Source: Crossaster papposus
Lineage: Eukaryota; Echinodermata; Asteroidea; Velatida; Solasteridae
Reading direction: 5' to 3'
DNA: 64,000 nt
Assembly (NCBI GenBank): GCA_037893245.1
Contig: JBAIAA010000608.1
Span: 62,001 to 126,000 of the forward strand
The notes under the pieces: model-generated
Databases searched by the model: none
What the model was told of the DNA's origin: nothing
The model's input: only the letters and a program-made list of their open reading frames with translations
Part shown: in pieces, positions 42,987 to 54,625 of the stretch
How the letters are laid out: every line of letters begins with the position of its first letter
Numbering within the stretch: position 1 is the first letter of the stretch
Program-made: the position numbers and the translations under genes

Positions 42987-43475
42987 AAAAGCCCTGTTCG
43001 CACTGGACTTAATTTGGGCAAACTAACCGAGCCAATGGGTAAGTTACCCATTTCAAGTCCAGTGCGAACAGCCTGGGTAACTTTCCTCACAGGTAACTTA
43101 CCCACCCCGCGTGGGTAGTTTAACCGAGCCAAAGGTGCCCAGGAAGATTGACCAGGTCAGTTTAACCGAGCCAGAAAATCCAGTGTGGACGCGACGTCTC
43201 GGTTAAATCTTCCATCACCCGGTCAAATGAAGAAAATAATGTTGAGAGCTAGCGTCGGGAACAGACGATCCGGTCGTCAAGTCGCGGTCATAGGTCACGC
43301 AGGGCGCCCTCTTTATTGTTTTGGAGCCAGCTCGGTTAGTTTACCCATGGTCTCGGCAATTCTACCCGCGTCAATTAAATCCAAGTGCGGACGGTGGGAA
43401 GATTAACCCATCGGAATGTTACCCGGCATCATGGTAAAGTTACCCAAAATGTTTATCCAGTGCGAACACGGCTTT
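42987..43475. repeat. Inverted-terminus element AAAGCCCTGTTCGCACTGGA
   Basis: The left end AAAAGCCCTGTTCGCACTGG and right end CCAGTGCGAACACGGCTTTA pair over about 20 bases with one mismatch. The interior repeats AACCGAGCCA and GGGTAAGTTACCC phrases in both senses. About 490 bases; non-coding. Confidence 0.8.
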
Positions 43476-43911
43476 AGACCCCTTATTTACAGACTAACCC
43501 ACAAGCCCAATTCCATTTGACGTTTAAATTAGGTTTGCGAATTTAAATCTTGTACAAAAAAATGCACAATTGCTAAAAGTTTCAATCTTGCCTTTCAGTT
43601 TAATTATTTTTTGTGTAGATTGTCAACTTCGTATAGAAATCTTGTACCATTTAATTGTTAGGGTAGAAAATGCAGAAAAAAATGGTGAAACTAATTACCA
43701 AAAGAATTGTGTACAAATCTTTTTCAAGATTTTAATTATTAGATTAAACGACTTTAATATTCCAAATATATTAACCAGGTCTTTATAAAATTTATTAATA
43801 AGGAGCTAATACAATATATTAATAATGAACTAATAACAAATATTAATAAGGAACTATTGTGTATAAAATATGTAAAGTTACAAGATTTGCATAATAGGAC
43901 CCAAATTACTA

Positions 43912-44323
43912 ATATGTGACCCGCTCCTACAAAACCCGACATAAGTCGCACAGGCTATTTCGAGATACAGCTCGTCAAAGTTGAAATGGGGTGAAAACCT
44001 GGCGAACATCGATTTTTGTTTTTTGGTTATTCTTTAATATGTATACTCTAACCTTCATTTACATGTAGGTTAAACAAAATCAACTTTATTGATGAGAAAG
44101 TACAAAAATCATGCATTTCTTGAGGCAAACTGTGTCCTAAAAGTGGTAATTTATCTTCGAAATATATTTAAAAAAATCCTCATAAAATTGGAAGTATGTA
44201 TTGTATAAAGGTGGTTTTGGTACCAAATGAAAGCTGAAGATGTGTACCAAATAAAATGGAAATAACAATATCTCACAAAAAAAACCAACCACTTATGTCT
44301 CATTTTGTGGGAGCAGGTCTCAT
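43912..44323. repeat. Inverted-terminus element family 2 (ATGTGACCCGCTC), copy 1
   Basis: The left end ATATGTGACCCGCTCCTAC and right end GTGGGAGCAGGTCTCAT pair. It shares the terminus with 51188-51630 and 56599-57048. About 410 bases, no coding frame. Confidence 0.75.
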
Positions 44324-45044
44324 TTATTCCAAGTAAATAGTCACTGCCAACAATAGACAGTAGGCCACACCCCCCTAAACAAAAATGGACCAATCACAGT
44401 GCATAATTTTACGGCCAGTATTTCATAGTCTGAATTTCATGCTACATCTTCTGACTTAGGGCCTTTTCGAATCCCTGGCTTCGTTGCGTCTTTGGCTTAG
44501 GGTGATTAGGGGAACTCCAGCCACATTCTGGTGCCTGTTTGTGCTTCAGAAGCATTCAATCCGTTGATATAAACCCCAAAGTTCTAATTTTTCCGTTCGC
44601 TTCTATTTCCAATTTGCTTCTCAGTAATTCGGAATTCTGAGGCGAAGTCGAAGACGAAGCAAAGGTTTCAAAAAGGTCCTTAATAATTCATCAAATATAG
44701 TCAGAATTATTCGGTCAGGGAACAAGACTAAAGTGCAATGTATATTTTGTAAAGGCAGCGAGCAAGGAATCAAGTAAAAACAAAGCGGTAGTCCAATTTG
44801 AACATGAATTTAAATTACGAGTATGTTATTTATTTTTCATTGCCCAGTATCAAATATTGTTATTTATATCAGGCTTCAACGGTAACAAAAAAGTCAGCGC
44901 ATTGGATCAGAGTTGTATTCGAGTCCTCGCAAGTCCTTCACAAGTCCTTTAGTCTCAAGTCAAGTCACTAGCTATTCAGATGAACTGTTAGCAAAATCAT
45001 TCCTTTGTCATTGTTCAACCAGTTACTTGCGACTGGCTTTATAA

Positions 45045-45170
45045 AAAATAACTTGCGACTGGACTTGCGACTGGACTTGCGACTGGACTTGCGACTGGAC
45101 TTGCGACTGGACTTGCGACTGGACTTGCGACTGGACTTGCGACTGGACTTGCGACTGGACTTGCAGGGAC
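45045..45170 (+). repeat. 12-bp minisatellite GACTGGACTTGC
   Basis: Nine to ten near-perfect units just upstream of the AATF-like exons; the flanks match those of the 32520-32715 array in inverted form. Confidence 0.95.
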
Positions 45171-45321
45171 TCGAATACAACTTTAAATATTCCTCATCAT
45201 CCGCGCATTTTAACAGGTTTCACTGGTTCACACATAGTCAAGAGCGCTCAAGCCTATACACTCGCGGTTGTTAACCAGTGAACGGAGCTGCAGTAATCAA
45301 CCAAAATTGACACATTTTCAG

Positions 45322-48300
45322 AGCCTAACCGACAGAGACAAATCTACTCTGTACCCTGAACAATTACGAGTTCTTTGTCTAAGTTTTTTGTGGAAGTTAG
45401 AAATTAAAAACAGACGTAGACTGACAGACCAATTGGATATCAGCGATGAGAAACGCAGGAGGCGTACTTATGAAGATGCTTTCAAGAAAATTAGAGGAGA
45501 ATTAGACGAGGAGGCCTCAGATGGCGACAATGATGTTGATGATAAGTATGAGTATGATAAGTGATTTTAATTACTGTGATTTTGATTAAAGTGATTTTGA
45601 TTAAAGTGATTTTGATTAAAGTGATTTTGATAAACCGATTTTTGATACCGCGATTTTTTATAACAGCGTTTTTTGATAACGGTGATTTTTGTAACGATTT
45701 TGATAACAGCAATTTGTATGATGACATTGACGACGATGCCGATGACAGTGAAGGCAAAGATAAGAATCACCATGGCAACGAGGAGGTGCCAACGGGAGTG
45801 CAAGCCTTCGCTGCTGTGAGCCTTGATGAGGAGGTCGCCAAGGGAAAAGCCACCAAGGCACAACTGAGTGAGTTGATTGCGTTTGCCATCGAAGTACTTC
45901 TCGGGGATTAACGCTAACCCCCTAGGCCCTTTTGGATGGGAACCATCCTCATTCCTGCTAAATCCTCCAATTTGCCACCATGTAAAATATTGATTCATCC
46001 TCGATTCTCAAAAAATCAACCTGTTATTTCTTGAATTTATTCCGTGGCGGGGTGACCATTTCCTCATTTCTCCAAAATCCTCCATAGTATCACTGCTTTG
46101 GGTTGAGGCAGTGTTGATGACATTTAATAGAAGCAGTGCAGATGATATTGAGCATAATGCAGGGTTCATGCGTGTCTGAACGTAAACAATGCTGGGTACA
46201 GCCTACGAACTCAACACAATGCATCCTCTTAAATAAACCGATATTGTTTTGCCATTAATCCTCAATCCTCAAAAATACTCCCCAAACTGCAAGGAGGATT
46301 TTTGAGGATTGAGGAGGGTTTAGGGTTAAAGAATCTTTGGATATTTTCACAGCTGGAATCTAAAGAGGAAACCAATTCCACATTTGGACTTTCTCATCAA
46401 AATTGACCAACCAAAATTGACGAATTCTTATTTTTATTTGGCACAGTATTATGGGATATGTTCGTTGAGAATCGGATCAAACTCCAGAAGGCTCTGGCCA
46501 TAGCCAATCAGCTACCGGCGTACGACAAGCAGGCCGCTTTTCTTCAGATGGGGGGCCAAGCGGTTAAAGAAATGCAGCACTCTAGTAAGTTCATTGACCC
46601 TTTTCACTAGTCTTGATACAAGACGGGATTTTGATTTTCTTCGGTCCCGATCATTGGCATGACTTGAAAGGGAAATATCGTGCCAAAAATCAAAAAATCT
46701 AAAATGCAATGTGGTTTCGTGGAATAGAGCACTCGTACGAAGATGAACATTTTTTTAATACCAAGATAAGTAAGTACGGCTTGAAATCATTCAGTCAAAC
46801 ATTATAGCAAGAGAAAGGGCATCCCCATGTTAAATGCCAATAGAAGGGTCACGGAAGGGTCCGGAAACAAAAAACATAATGGCGCACTTTTAGGCTCTAT
46901 TATCAGAACGTGACTGAATTTACTTCGAAATTCTGCTCTATTTTTCACACAGGCAGCTAACAGTTTAAGAATTGTCGATCTGCAGCAGGCACTGTTGCTA
47001 GGCAACCAAGCAACACGCCACATCGTCGAGGGAAACGATGTGTCTAAACACGACAGGTGAGCTTGGGGCTTAGAATAACATATCCGCTTGGTTGACAAAG
47101 TAAAGAGGACGCTCTTCGACCTTACAATAAAAGAAAACATTAAGTTTTATATTTTGGTTTTTCAAATACACCACAATGGAAAACTTCAGGCATATTTTCC
47201 ACCCTTTTTGAATAATGCTCTGACTTTATACTCTCTTTCTTGCAGGCAATGCATCCAGACCAATTCGATTCATGCTCCGACAAATATACTCCCTTGACCA
47301 TGCAGTGCATGTTTCCAGACCAATTCGAATCATGCTCCGACAAATATACTCTCTGACTATGTAGTGCATGTTTCCAGACCAATTCGAATCATGCTACGAC
47401 AAATATACTCTCTGACTATGTAGTGCATGCAACTTTAGCTCCGCCCACTCTGTGACCATGCAAACTGCGTGCAACTTTAGCTCCGCCCACTTATTGACCA
47501 GGCAACTTTAGCTCCGCCCACTTTAGCTCCGCCCACTTATTGACCAAGCAACTTTAGCTCCGCCTATTCTTAGACCGCGCATGCATGCAATTTAGCTCTA
47601 CCCACTCTTTGCCCATTCAACTTTAGCCCCGCCCACTCTTTGACCATACAGCATATGCATGCAGCTTTAGCTCCGCCCACTCTTTTGATTTATACATTTA
47701 TTAATGTTGTTTCACGCTTTGTTTCCTCCCTCCTCTGGATGATACAGACATGACGTTCATCCTAAACTTGTCAGCTTCATGGCTGGTAGAGACATGGGAG
47801 CAATGATGGACAGTGCCAAGTAAGTCGTCAAATTAGGCTCATGAATATGTATTGAAGTTAATTAATGTAATGCAATTATAAATTAAATTTAGGATGATTT
47901 GATATATTAAATGCACGGCTAACCCCTTATAATTATATTTGGGGTGATATGATCATTTTTTTAAACCTAATTTTCATAAAAATGAAATTTTCTTTAAAAT
48001 AAACATTTTTGGACAAAATCATATTTTTACTAAATTTTCATAAAAATGCAAGTCTAACCCCTTATAAGTTTGGGGTGATTTGATCATTATTTTGACCTAA
48101 TTTTCATACAAATGCAAGGCTAGCCCCTTACAAAATTAAATTTAAGGTGATGTTAGATATTGTTGGACAAAATCATATTTGTACCTAATTTTCATAAAAA
48201 TGCAAGGCTAACCCCTTATAAATTAAATTTAGGGTAATGTTAGATATTGTTGGACAAAATCATATTTGTACCTAATTTTCATAAAAATGCAAGGCTAACC

Positions 48301-48795
48301 CCTTATAAATTAAATTTAGGGTGATGTTAGATATTGTTGGACAAAATCATATTTGTACATAATTTTCATAAAAATGCAAGGCTAACCCCTTATAAATAAA
48401 ATTTAGGGTGATGTTAGATATTGTTGGACAAAATCATATTTGTACATAATTTTCATAAAAATGCAAGGCTAACCCCTTATAAATTAAATTTAGGGTGATG
48501 TTAGATATTGTTGGGCAAAATCATATTTGTACCTAATTTTCATAAAAATGTAAGGCTAACCCCTTATAAATTAAATTTAGGGTGATGTTAGATATTGTTG
48601 GACAAAATCATTATTTTACCTAATGTTCATAAAAATGCAAAGCTAACCCCCTACACATACATTTTGGGGAGATTTTATAGATACAATTATATTTTGACTC
48701 ATTATTAACCTCATTATTTGTTGTTATTTTTTTTCAGGAGTGAATTGTTCAGTTCCTTATTCGGCAAAAGACGAAACCCAACAGATGTTTCTTGA
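45322..48795 (+). CDS. AATF: AATF/Che-1 (Bfr2)-like protein, N-terminus and central region absent
   Basis: AATF acts in ribosome biogenesis and as an RNA polymerase II-binding transcription factor. Exons: 45322-45545 (least certain), 45710-45867, 46447-46584, 46957-47056, 47748-47819, 48738-48795 (TGA). All phases match, giving 249 aa; the family is about 500-560 aa. Family-typical blocks are VSLDEEVAKGKATKAQL, LWDMFVENRIKLQKALAIAN and the C-terminal HPKLVSFMAGRDMGAMMDSA plus ELFSSLFGKRR. Exon 47056 joins directly to the C-terminal exon in phase, but the central AATF-Che1 region normally between them is not found in 47057-47747, which holds only GC-box-like repeats. The first exon gives an Arg/Asp/Glu-rich segment ending DGDNDVDD that I cannot match firmly. 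No initiator ATG is identified. It may be a partial duplicate, an internally deleted gene or an assembly loss. AATAAA lies at 48999. Confidence 0.72.
45560..45650 (+). repeat. GTGATTTTGATTAAA tandem units
   Basis: Four to five units of 15 bases in the short intron between the first two AATF-like exons, followed by drifted TTTTTGATAAC units up to the acceptor at 45708. Confidence 0.85.
45912..46330 (+). repeat. Dispersed repeat 'ACCCCCTAGGCCCTTTTGG', copy 1
   Basis: AACCCCCTAGGCCCTTTTGG, AATCCTCCAATTTGCCACC, GATTCATCCTC and GGGGTGACCA follow the same order as in 62409-62700. A short related start is at 27380. It fills the intron between the second and third AATF-like exons. Confidence 0.75.
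47230..47690 (+). repeat. Two adjacent tandem repeats: ~60-bp CCAGACCAATTCGAATCATG units, then ACTTTAGCTCCGCCCACT units
   Basis: Three copies of the first unit (from about 47230 to 47420), then six to seven copies of the second with TTGACCA spacers. They occupy the place where the missing AATF central exons would be expected. Confidence 0.9.
47895..48665 (+). repeat. ~85-90-bp tandem repeat, about nine units
   Basis: The unit reads GCAAGGCTAACCCCTTATAA, then TTTAGGGTGATGTTAGATAT, TGTTGGACAAAATCATATTT and CATAATTTTCATAAAAAT. It fills the last intron of the AATF-like gene. Confidence 0.93.
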
Positions 48796-49364
48796 GATGT
48801 TTTCATCGGTGCCACAACCTTTCAAGAACAGATTACCCTGCAGATAAAGAACACAGAATGCCGGTCTGCATGAAACAATTATGTGAGGGGTTCTGGCAAA
48901 ATGAGACATAACTGGGCCGAGGTTGAAATGAGGGTTATTATAAAAATCTGAAAATTTGCCGTACACTTTGCAGTTTGTATTTATCAACATGTTGCAAAAA
49001 TAAAATGTTGAGAACTCTAGAGGCCTTTAGTAGGCATGACAAATAAATGACAGTGTTTAAATAAGATTTTGTCTTGTTGTCTGTTGTTAGTTTCATTTTA
49101 ATATACAAATAACTGTTTTATTATTTGTTTACAAACACTTAGAATATTTTTAGAAAATATATAAAACGTTCGAGAAATAATTCCTCAAGAGCCAGTAGCT
49201 CAATAGGATGCAATCGGGAAAATAATAATAATAAGTCTGTTTATAAACACTTAGAATATTTTTTTGAAATTTGTGAACCTAAGGTAAAAGGTTTGTTTAC
49301 AAACACTTAGAATATTTTTTAAAATGTTTTAACCTAAGGTTTATATAAAACATTCGAAGAGTAT

Positions 49365-49443
49365 TTCTGCAAGAGCAAGTAGCTCATTAGGATAAGTCCA
49401 CGACTGCAGTGCGGATGCTTCAGGGTTCAAACCCATGCGGTGC
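49365..49443 (+). repeat. tRNA-derived (SINE head-like) segment
   Basis: A-box-like TAGCTCATTAGG at 49380-49391 and B-box-like GGTTCAAACCC at 49424-49434, spaced as in a tRNA gene. The acceptor stem does not pair, so it is a tRNA relic or SINE head rather than a working tRNA. A second A-box-like string, TAGCTCAATAGG, occurs near 49196. Confidence 0.55.
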
Positions 49444-49496
49444 CTTTAAAAATTTATATTATTATTATAAAATATTAAATCATGTGACAGGATGAG

Positions 49497-49672
49497 CCAA
49501 GGATAACTGAAGGTGAGTGAGTGAGGGGGGTCCTGGGTGAGTGGTGAGTGAGGGGGGTCCTGGGTGAGTGGCAAGGGCGGGGTCCTGGGAGAGGGGTGGG
49601 CGGGGTCCTGGGAGAGGGGTGGTCCGGTCCTGGGAAAAAGGGGGGAGGAGCCCCGGGGGGGGGGGGGGGGGG
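49497..49672 (+). repeat. G-rich minisatellite GTGAGTGAGGGGGGTCCTGG with poly-G end
   Basis: Units of GGGGTCCTGGGWGAG with drift, ending in about 18 G residues. Strongly G-quadruplex-prone by composition. Confidence 0.9.
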
Positions 49673-50212
49673 GAGGGAGGTCCGAAATATAGACTATCTG
49701 TTTTCGACTTTTTTGTGCATAGGTTCGCCTCCCGTGAGCGGGAAAGCTCAATACAGGTTATGCTGAAGAAATAATTGGAAGCTGATGGGTAGAGAATTAG
49801 TTTTGGTTTATTTGCTTTTTAAAGACATACAAAAAAAAATCTTTAATACACACAAGATAATACTTGATAACTTTAATATATTTATAGATGTCATGGATTC
49901 TTCAAGTTAGGAAACCAGACTACAAATGTAGTTGGCTTACACCCATTCACGGATGTGCAACAGTATTGCAAATAAAAGGTGGAACAAATTTAATATATTA
50001 GAGGTAATCTTTCAAATTAGTCCAGTATTTCTAACGATTGCCGGCTGGCAATTGTTGGAAATTGATACAAGATTCAATGACGCTCGAGAATTATTCACTT
50101 GCAGTCAAGTACGGGATTTCATAATAATTCAGTAGTTTTTTTGTTTGCAAATGGTGTATACTACAAATTTTCTGAAGAGATGATACCCAATTTCAATAGA
50201 GCGACTTCGGTG

Positions 50213-50329
50213 TTAGGACAGGAACGTGTTGGGTAAAGCGCTCTGCGACAGGCAGATTCCTGGAATCTCGTGTTGATACCACGCCTCAAACTCTTCAACA
50301 GACATCAGGACCACTCGCTTGCGGACGAA
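50213..50329 (-). other. Possible extra 3' exon of the IDH-like transcription unit
   Basis: Preceded by an acceptor (TTTGTCCAG), 39 codons starting FVRKRVVLMSVEEFEAWYQH and ending in TAA. It is in phase with the exon at 51845-52037 if that exon's TAG were read through, and that exon's donor (GAG|GTAAGC) would join to it. I do not recognise the sequence. It could equally be the end of a separate gene. Confidence 0.4.
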
Positions 50330-51187
50330 CTGGACAAAGAAAGAAAACGAACACTGATTGAAATACAACTGGCTTAGTTTAGAGTTGATCTGGGGCTAAG
50401 CACAAACAAAGATTTCAATTAATTTCTATTGAAGTAGGCAAGGGTAACGCCAGTTATGAGCAAGTTCGATCAAGGACTATAGTTCGACTAACTCTGATTG
50501 AACTCGCGCTAGTCGACGATGGTTGGACTAGTCTGACTAATTGCAACTAACCTACTGTGGGTGATCGCGCTGGTTAGCAGAATGTTCATGGCATAGTGCA
50601 GCGGGGACCAACTATCGACCCCAACAAAACTTTGCCGTTCAAACTGGCATATTTTTGTCCCCGTTATTTTGTCACTTTTGTCACGATAAGAACAGTGGTT
50701 AATATGTAAGATATCCTAAACTACTCAATAACTATCACGGAGTAAATAAACGGAAATATCGTGTTAGAATATTGTTTTTGGCGCTGCAAAGGTTCGACCA
50801 TAGTTCGACTGGAGTCGTTGGCACTGCAACTTCATGGCGCATGAGCTAGTGACATCACAAACTAATCACTAGTTAACCATTGGTCCTTGATCGAACTAGC
50901 TCTTGGCAGCATAATGCAAAAATCAGGTGCAATTTACTGTGAACATCGTGGACATTGCAATTCAATGCAATTCCAAAACAGACCATGGGATGACCGCTAA
51001 AACTATTCACATCGTCTTTCAAGCCGGAATCAAAATTATGGCGGTGGTGACCAGCCCGTTTCACATACTTTATGAACAACAATGCCCAGAATATAAAAAA
51101 AAGCCTAAATACGTCAGCCACCGACACGAGCCTGCAGCTAGTCTCCGCCCACTATTTTCCGTCATTTTATAGAAATGTTTTATTGCA

Positions 51188-51630
51188 CATATGTGACCGG
51201 CTCTACAAAAAGGTGTATTATGTCGCGCTGTGCATTATCATGTAATGGCCCGCTCAACGTTGAGAGGGTAAACATTTCATCAAAATGTGATTTTGATTTT
51301 TTTGTCATGAATGACATCTTTAATACCTACACTTTCAGGTTTCATTCAAAGAAATGTTGATTTTGATAAATAAAGTGCCAAAACTGACCATTTTGTGTTC
51401 ATCGTTCTGTTGTAGTACAGCTGAGCCGGCTATTTCAAAGCCTGTTTTCTCAGTTGTGTAATTTGAACTCCAAGGAAGTAATTAATATGTAAACACGTCA
51501 TATCTCCAAAATTAGAGGGGCTATGGAGCTCTATTATATACTAAATAAAAGCTTACATTGTGGGCATATCAACCATGTATACAACTCAATTTTACTATTT
51601 TGCGACCTTTTTGTAGAGCCGGTCACATAT
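51188..51630. repeat. Inverted-terminus element family 2, copy 2
   Basis: The left end CATATGTGACCGGCTCTACA pairs with the right end TGTAGAGCCGGTCACATAT; about 443 bases, no coding frame. Confidence 0.88.
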
Positions 51631-52132
51631 TAAAAAAATGTGGGGTTTTACTGTACAGCAACAATTTGGAATATTTGGAATCTACACCCTTAAAACATAC
51701 ATGCCTTATTTCATGTGCTGTATTAGTGGGTACTATGAAATTGATAAAATAGGAACATTTTAGCTATCATCATCCTATGGTCTACAAGGACTGCAAGTAG
51801 ATCGCACTGTTCCGAAACGTAGCGACCTGGAATTACACGCTTACCTCGACTGCAGCGCCGCTGACGTTTGGCAGGCACAGCTCCTAGGGCTTCAGCCCTT
51901 TCAGGACGTGTAGGAACTTCTGCGGCGTGATCTTGCGACTCTCAATGATGCCCATGCCTTGCAGCTTGTCCAGCAAGGCAGCGCAGGCCATGTCACTGAA
52001 GACGTAACTGGGTATACGCGATGTCAACTTCTGGAACCTAAGAAGATGTATTGACCAATGTTAGTGTACAAATATTGACTGAGGTGACATGTACAAAACT
52101 ATAGCCTCCTCAAATAGATAGCTTATTATCGT

Positions 52133-53699
52133 CATTCCAGAGATTCGTCATTCCAGAGATTCGTCATCCCAGAGACTCGTCATCCCAGAGACTCGTCATC
52201 CCAGAGACTCGTCATCCCAGAGACTCGTCATCCCAGAGACTCGTCATCCCAGAGACTCGTCATCCCAGAGACTCGTCATCCCAGAGACTCGTCATCCCAG
52301 AGACTCGTCATCCCAGAGACTCGTCAATCCAGAGACTCGTCAATCCAGAGACTCGTCAATCCAGAGACTCGTCAATCCAGAGACTCGTCAATCCAGAGAC
52401 TCGTCAATCCAGAGACTCGTCAATCCAGAGACTCGTCAATCCAGAGACTCGTCAATCCAGAGACTCGTCAATCCAGAGACTCGTCAATCCAGAGACTCGT
52501 CAATCCAGAGACTCGTCAATCCAGAGACTCGTCAATCCAGAGACTCGTCAATCCAGAGACTCGTCATCCCAGAGACTCGTCATCCCAGAGACTCGTCATC
52601 CCAGAGACTCGTCATCCCAGAGACTCGTCATCCCAGAGACTCGTCATCCCAGAGACTCGTCATCCCAGAGACTCGTCATCCCAGAGACTCGTCATCCAGA
52701 GACTCGTCATCCCAGAGACTCGTCATTCCAGAGACTCGTCATTCCAGAGACTCGTCATTCCAGAGACTCGTCATTCCAGAGACTCGTCATTCCAGGGACT
52801 CGTCATTCCAGGGACTCGTCATTCCAGGGACTCGTCATTCCAGGGACTCGTCATTCCAGGGACTCGTCATTCCAGGGACTCGTCAATCCAGGGACTCGTC
52901 AATCCAGGGACTCGTCACCCAGGGACTCGTCACCCAGAGACTCGTCTTTCCAGAGACTCGTCTTTCCAGAGACTCGTCTTTCCAGAGACTCGTCTTTCCA
53001 GAGACTCGTCTTTCCAGAGACTCGTCTTTCCAGAGACTCGTCTTTCCAGAGACTCGTCTTTCCAGAGACTCGTCTTTCCAGAGACTCGTCTTTCCAGAGA
53101 CTCGTCTTTCCAGAGACTCGTCTTTCCAGAGACTCGTCATCCAGAGACTCGTCATCCAGAGACTCGTCATCCAGAGACTCGTCATCCAGAGACTCGTCAT
53201 CCAGAGACTCGTCATCCAGAGACTCGTCATTCCAGAGACTCGTCATTCCAGAGACTCGTCATTCCAGAGACTCGTCATTCCAGAGACTCGTCATTCCAGA
53301 GACTCGTCATTCCAGAGACTCGTCATTCCAGAGACTCGTCATTCCAGAGACTCGTCATTCCAGAGACTCGTCATTCCAGGGACTCGTCACCCAGGGACTC
53401 GTCACCCAGGGACTCGTCTTTCCAGAGACTCGTCTTTCCAGAGACTCGTCTTTCCAGAGACTCGTCTTTCCAGAGACTCGTCTTTCCAGAGACTCGTCTT
53501 TCCAGAGACTCGTCTTTCCAGAGACTCGTCTTTCCAGAGACTCGTCTTTCCAGAGACTCGTCTTTCCAGAGACTCGTCTTTCCAGAGACTCGTCTTTCCA
53601 GAGACTCGTCTTTCCAAAGACTCGTCATCCAGAGACTCGTCATCCAGAGACTCGTCATCCAGAGACTCGTCATCCAGAGACTCGGCATCAAGACTCGGC
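52133..53699 (+). repeat. Very large minisatellite AGAGACTCGTCATCCC (15-16 bp, ~100 units)
   Basis: Units AGAGACTCGT followed by CATCCC, CAATCC, CATTCC, CTTTCC or CATCC, in homogeneous blocks. The block order CATTCC, CACCC, CTTTCC, CATCC occurs twice (about 52716-53227 and 53228-53699), a higher-order duplication of roughly 470 bases. It lies in the IDH-like intron. Confidence 0.97.
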
Positions 53700-53729
53700 A
53701 TCGAGACTAGGCATAAAGAAATATATCTG

Positions 53730-53882
53730 TCAGCGACCTGCTCGCAGTGAGCAAGGCCAGAAATATTAGGTTGTTCTACCCACAGATGCCGGCCTGAACC
53801 TGTCTAGGATCGAGGTTCGTGAAAAACAAACCCTTGCCTGAGCCCAGTCAATGTCAAAGTAATCCTGGCGCGAGCTGGTTAA
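53730..53882 (+). repeat. MITE family 1, right-half fragment
   Basis: GTGAGCAAGGCCAGAAAT, GATGCCGGCCTGAACC and CCTGGCGCGAGCTGGTTAA follow the family order with strong drift. Confidence 0.7.
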
Positions 53883-54419
53883 AAATACATCCAAACACGC
53901 AATGAAGGTATTACATACCTGTTCATTCCCTTGACGCATATGGCCAGGTCTTTAGTCATGAAGCCAGCCTCTATCGTATCCACACACGAAGCTTCCAGAT
54001 CGCTGGTGAACCGGGCCAGCTGGGCGTTCCCGTCCAGCTTGGCTCGGTGAGCCAGGCCCCGCGTCCAAGCAAAGATGGATGCTGTGAATGTAACATGGGT
54101 TAAAACAGGTATTGAAACACACACCCTCTAAAAGTAAAGCATTCCAGAAATTAAGCTGTAAAAGATCAAACTCGCTCACCGACGGAATTTGTGGACGTTT
54201 CTTGGCCCTTTTCGTGTAGCCTGTAGTGGCGTGTGACGTTGCCGTGCGCAGCCTCGGACTCCACTGTCTTCCCATCAGGACAAACCAATACGCTTGTCAT
54301 CATGCCCAGAGAACCGTACCCTGGGAAGGAGAAAAATGAACTCTAGCTTTCAAACAGGCCAAGACTAAAAAGTAAGACAAAAGTACGACTATGGAAGACA
54401 AAATCAGGATACAAGTCCA

Positions 54420-54610
54420 CTTCATCTTAGCAGCTCCATGAAAGTGGCCACAGATTTTACTAAGCAAGATTATTTGTTGTGCTTCAAGCAATTTTTGTGC
54501 TAACCAGAATATGAAATTAACCCCTTGTTTAACTAAGCAAGAATAAGTTTGTGCTTAAAGCACATTTTGTGCTAACCAGATTATGAAATTGGCTCGTGGT
54601 TTTACTAAGC
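54420..54610. repeat. Degenerate 'GCTTAGCA' family 3 segment
   Basis: CTTAGCAGCTCCATGAAAGT followed by repeated TTTTACTAAGCAAG and TTTTGTGCTAACCAGA phrases. Confidence 0.6.
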
Positions 54611-54625
54611 AAAGTTTATTTGTGC

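Larger units (their letters stand above)
42531..45321. other. Intergenic interval after TBC1D9, largely repeat-derived
   Basis: It holds an AATAAA at 42665 (about 135 bases past the TBC1D9 stop), two inverted-terminus elements (42987-43475, 43912-44323), AT-rich sequence, and a GACTGGACTTGC minisatellite. I see no exons in it on either strand. Confidence 0.6.
48796..50212. other. Intergenic interval after the AATF-like gene
   Basis: It contains AATAAA signals at 48999 and 49042, a tRNA-like segment (49365-49443), a G-rich tandem repeat (49497-49672), and otherwise AT-rich sequence with no coding pattern. Confidence 0.55.

Noticed and set aside
49365..49443. A functional tRNA gene
   Set aside because: A and B boxes are present but the acceptor stem does not pair, so it is kept only as a tRNA-derived repeat.
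52883..53701. Reverse-strand frames of Lys/Glu/Ser/Leu repeats
   Set aside because: They are products of a 15-16-bp minisatellite, open in several frames, with no start context or conserved domain.
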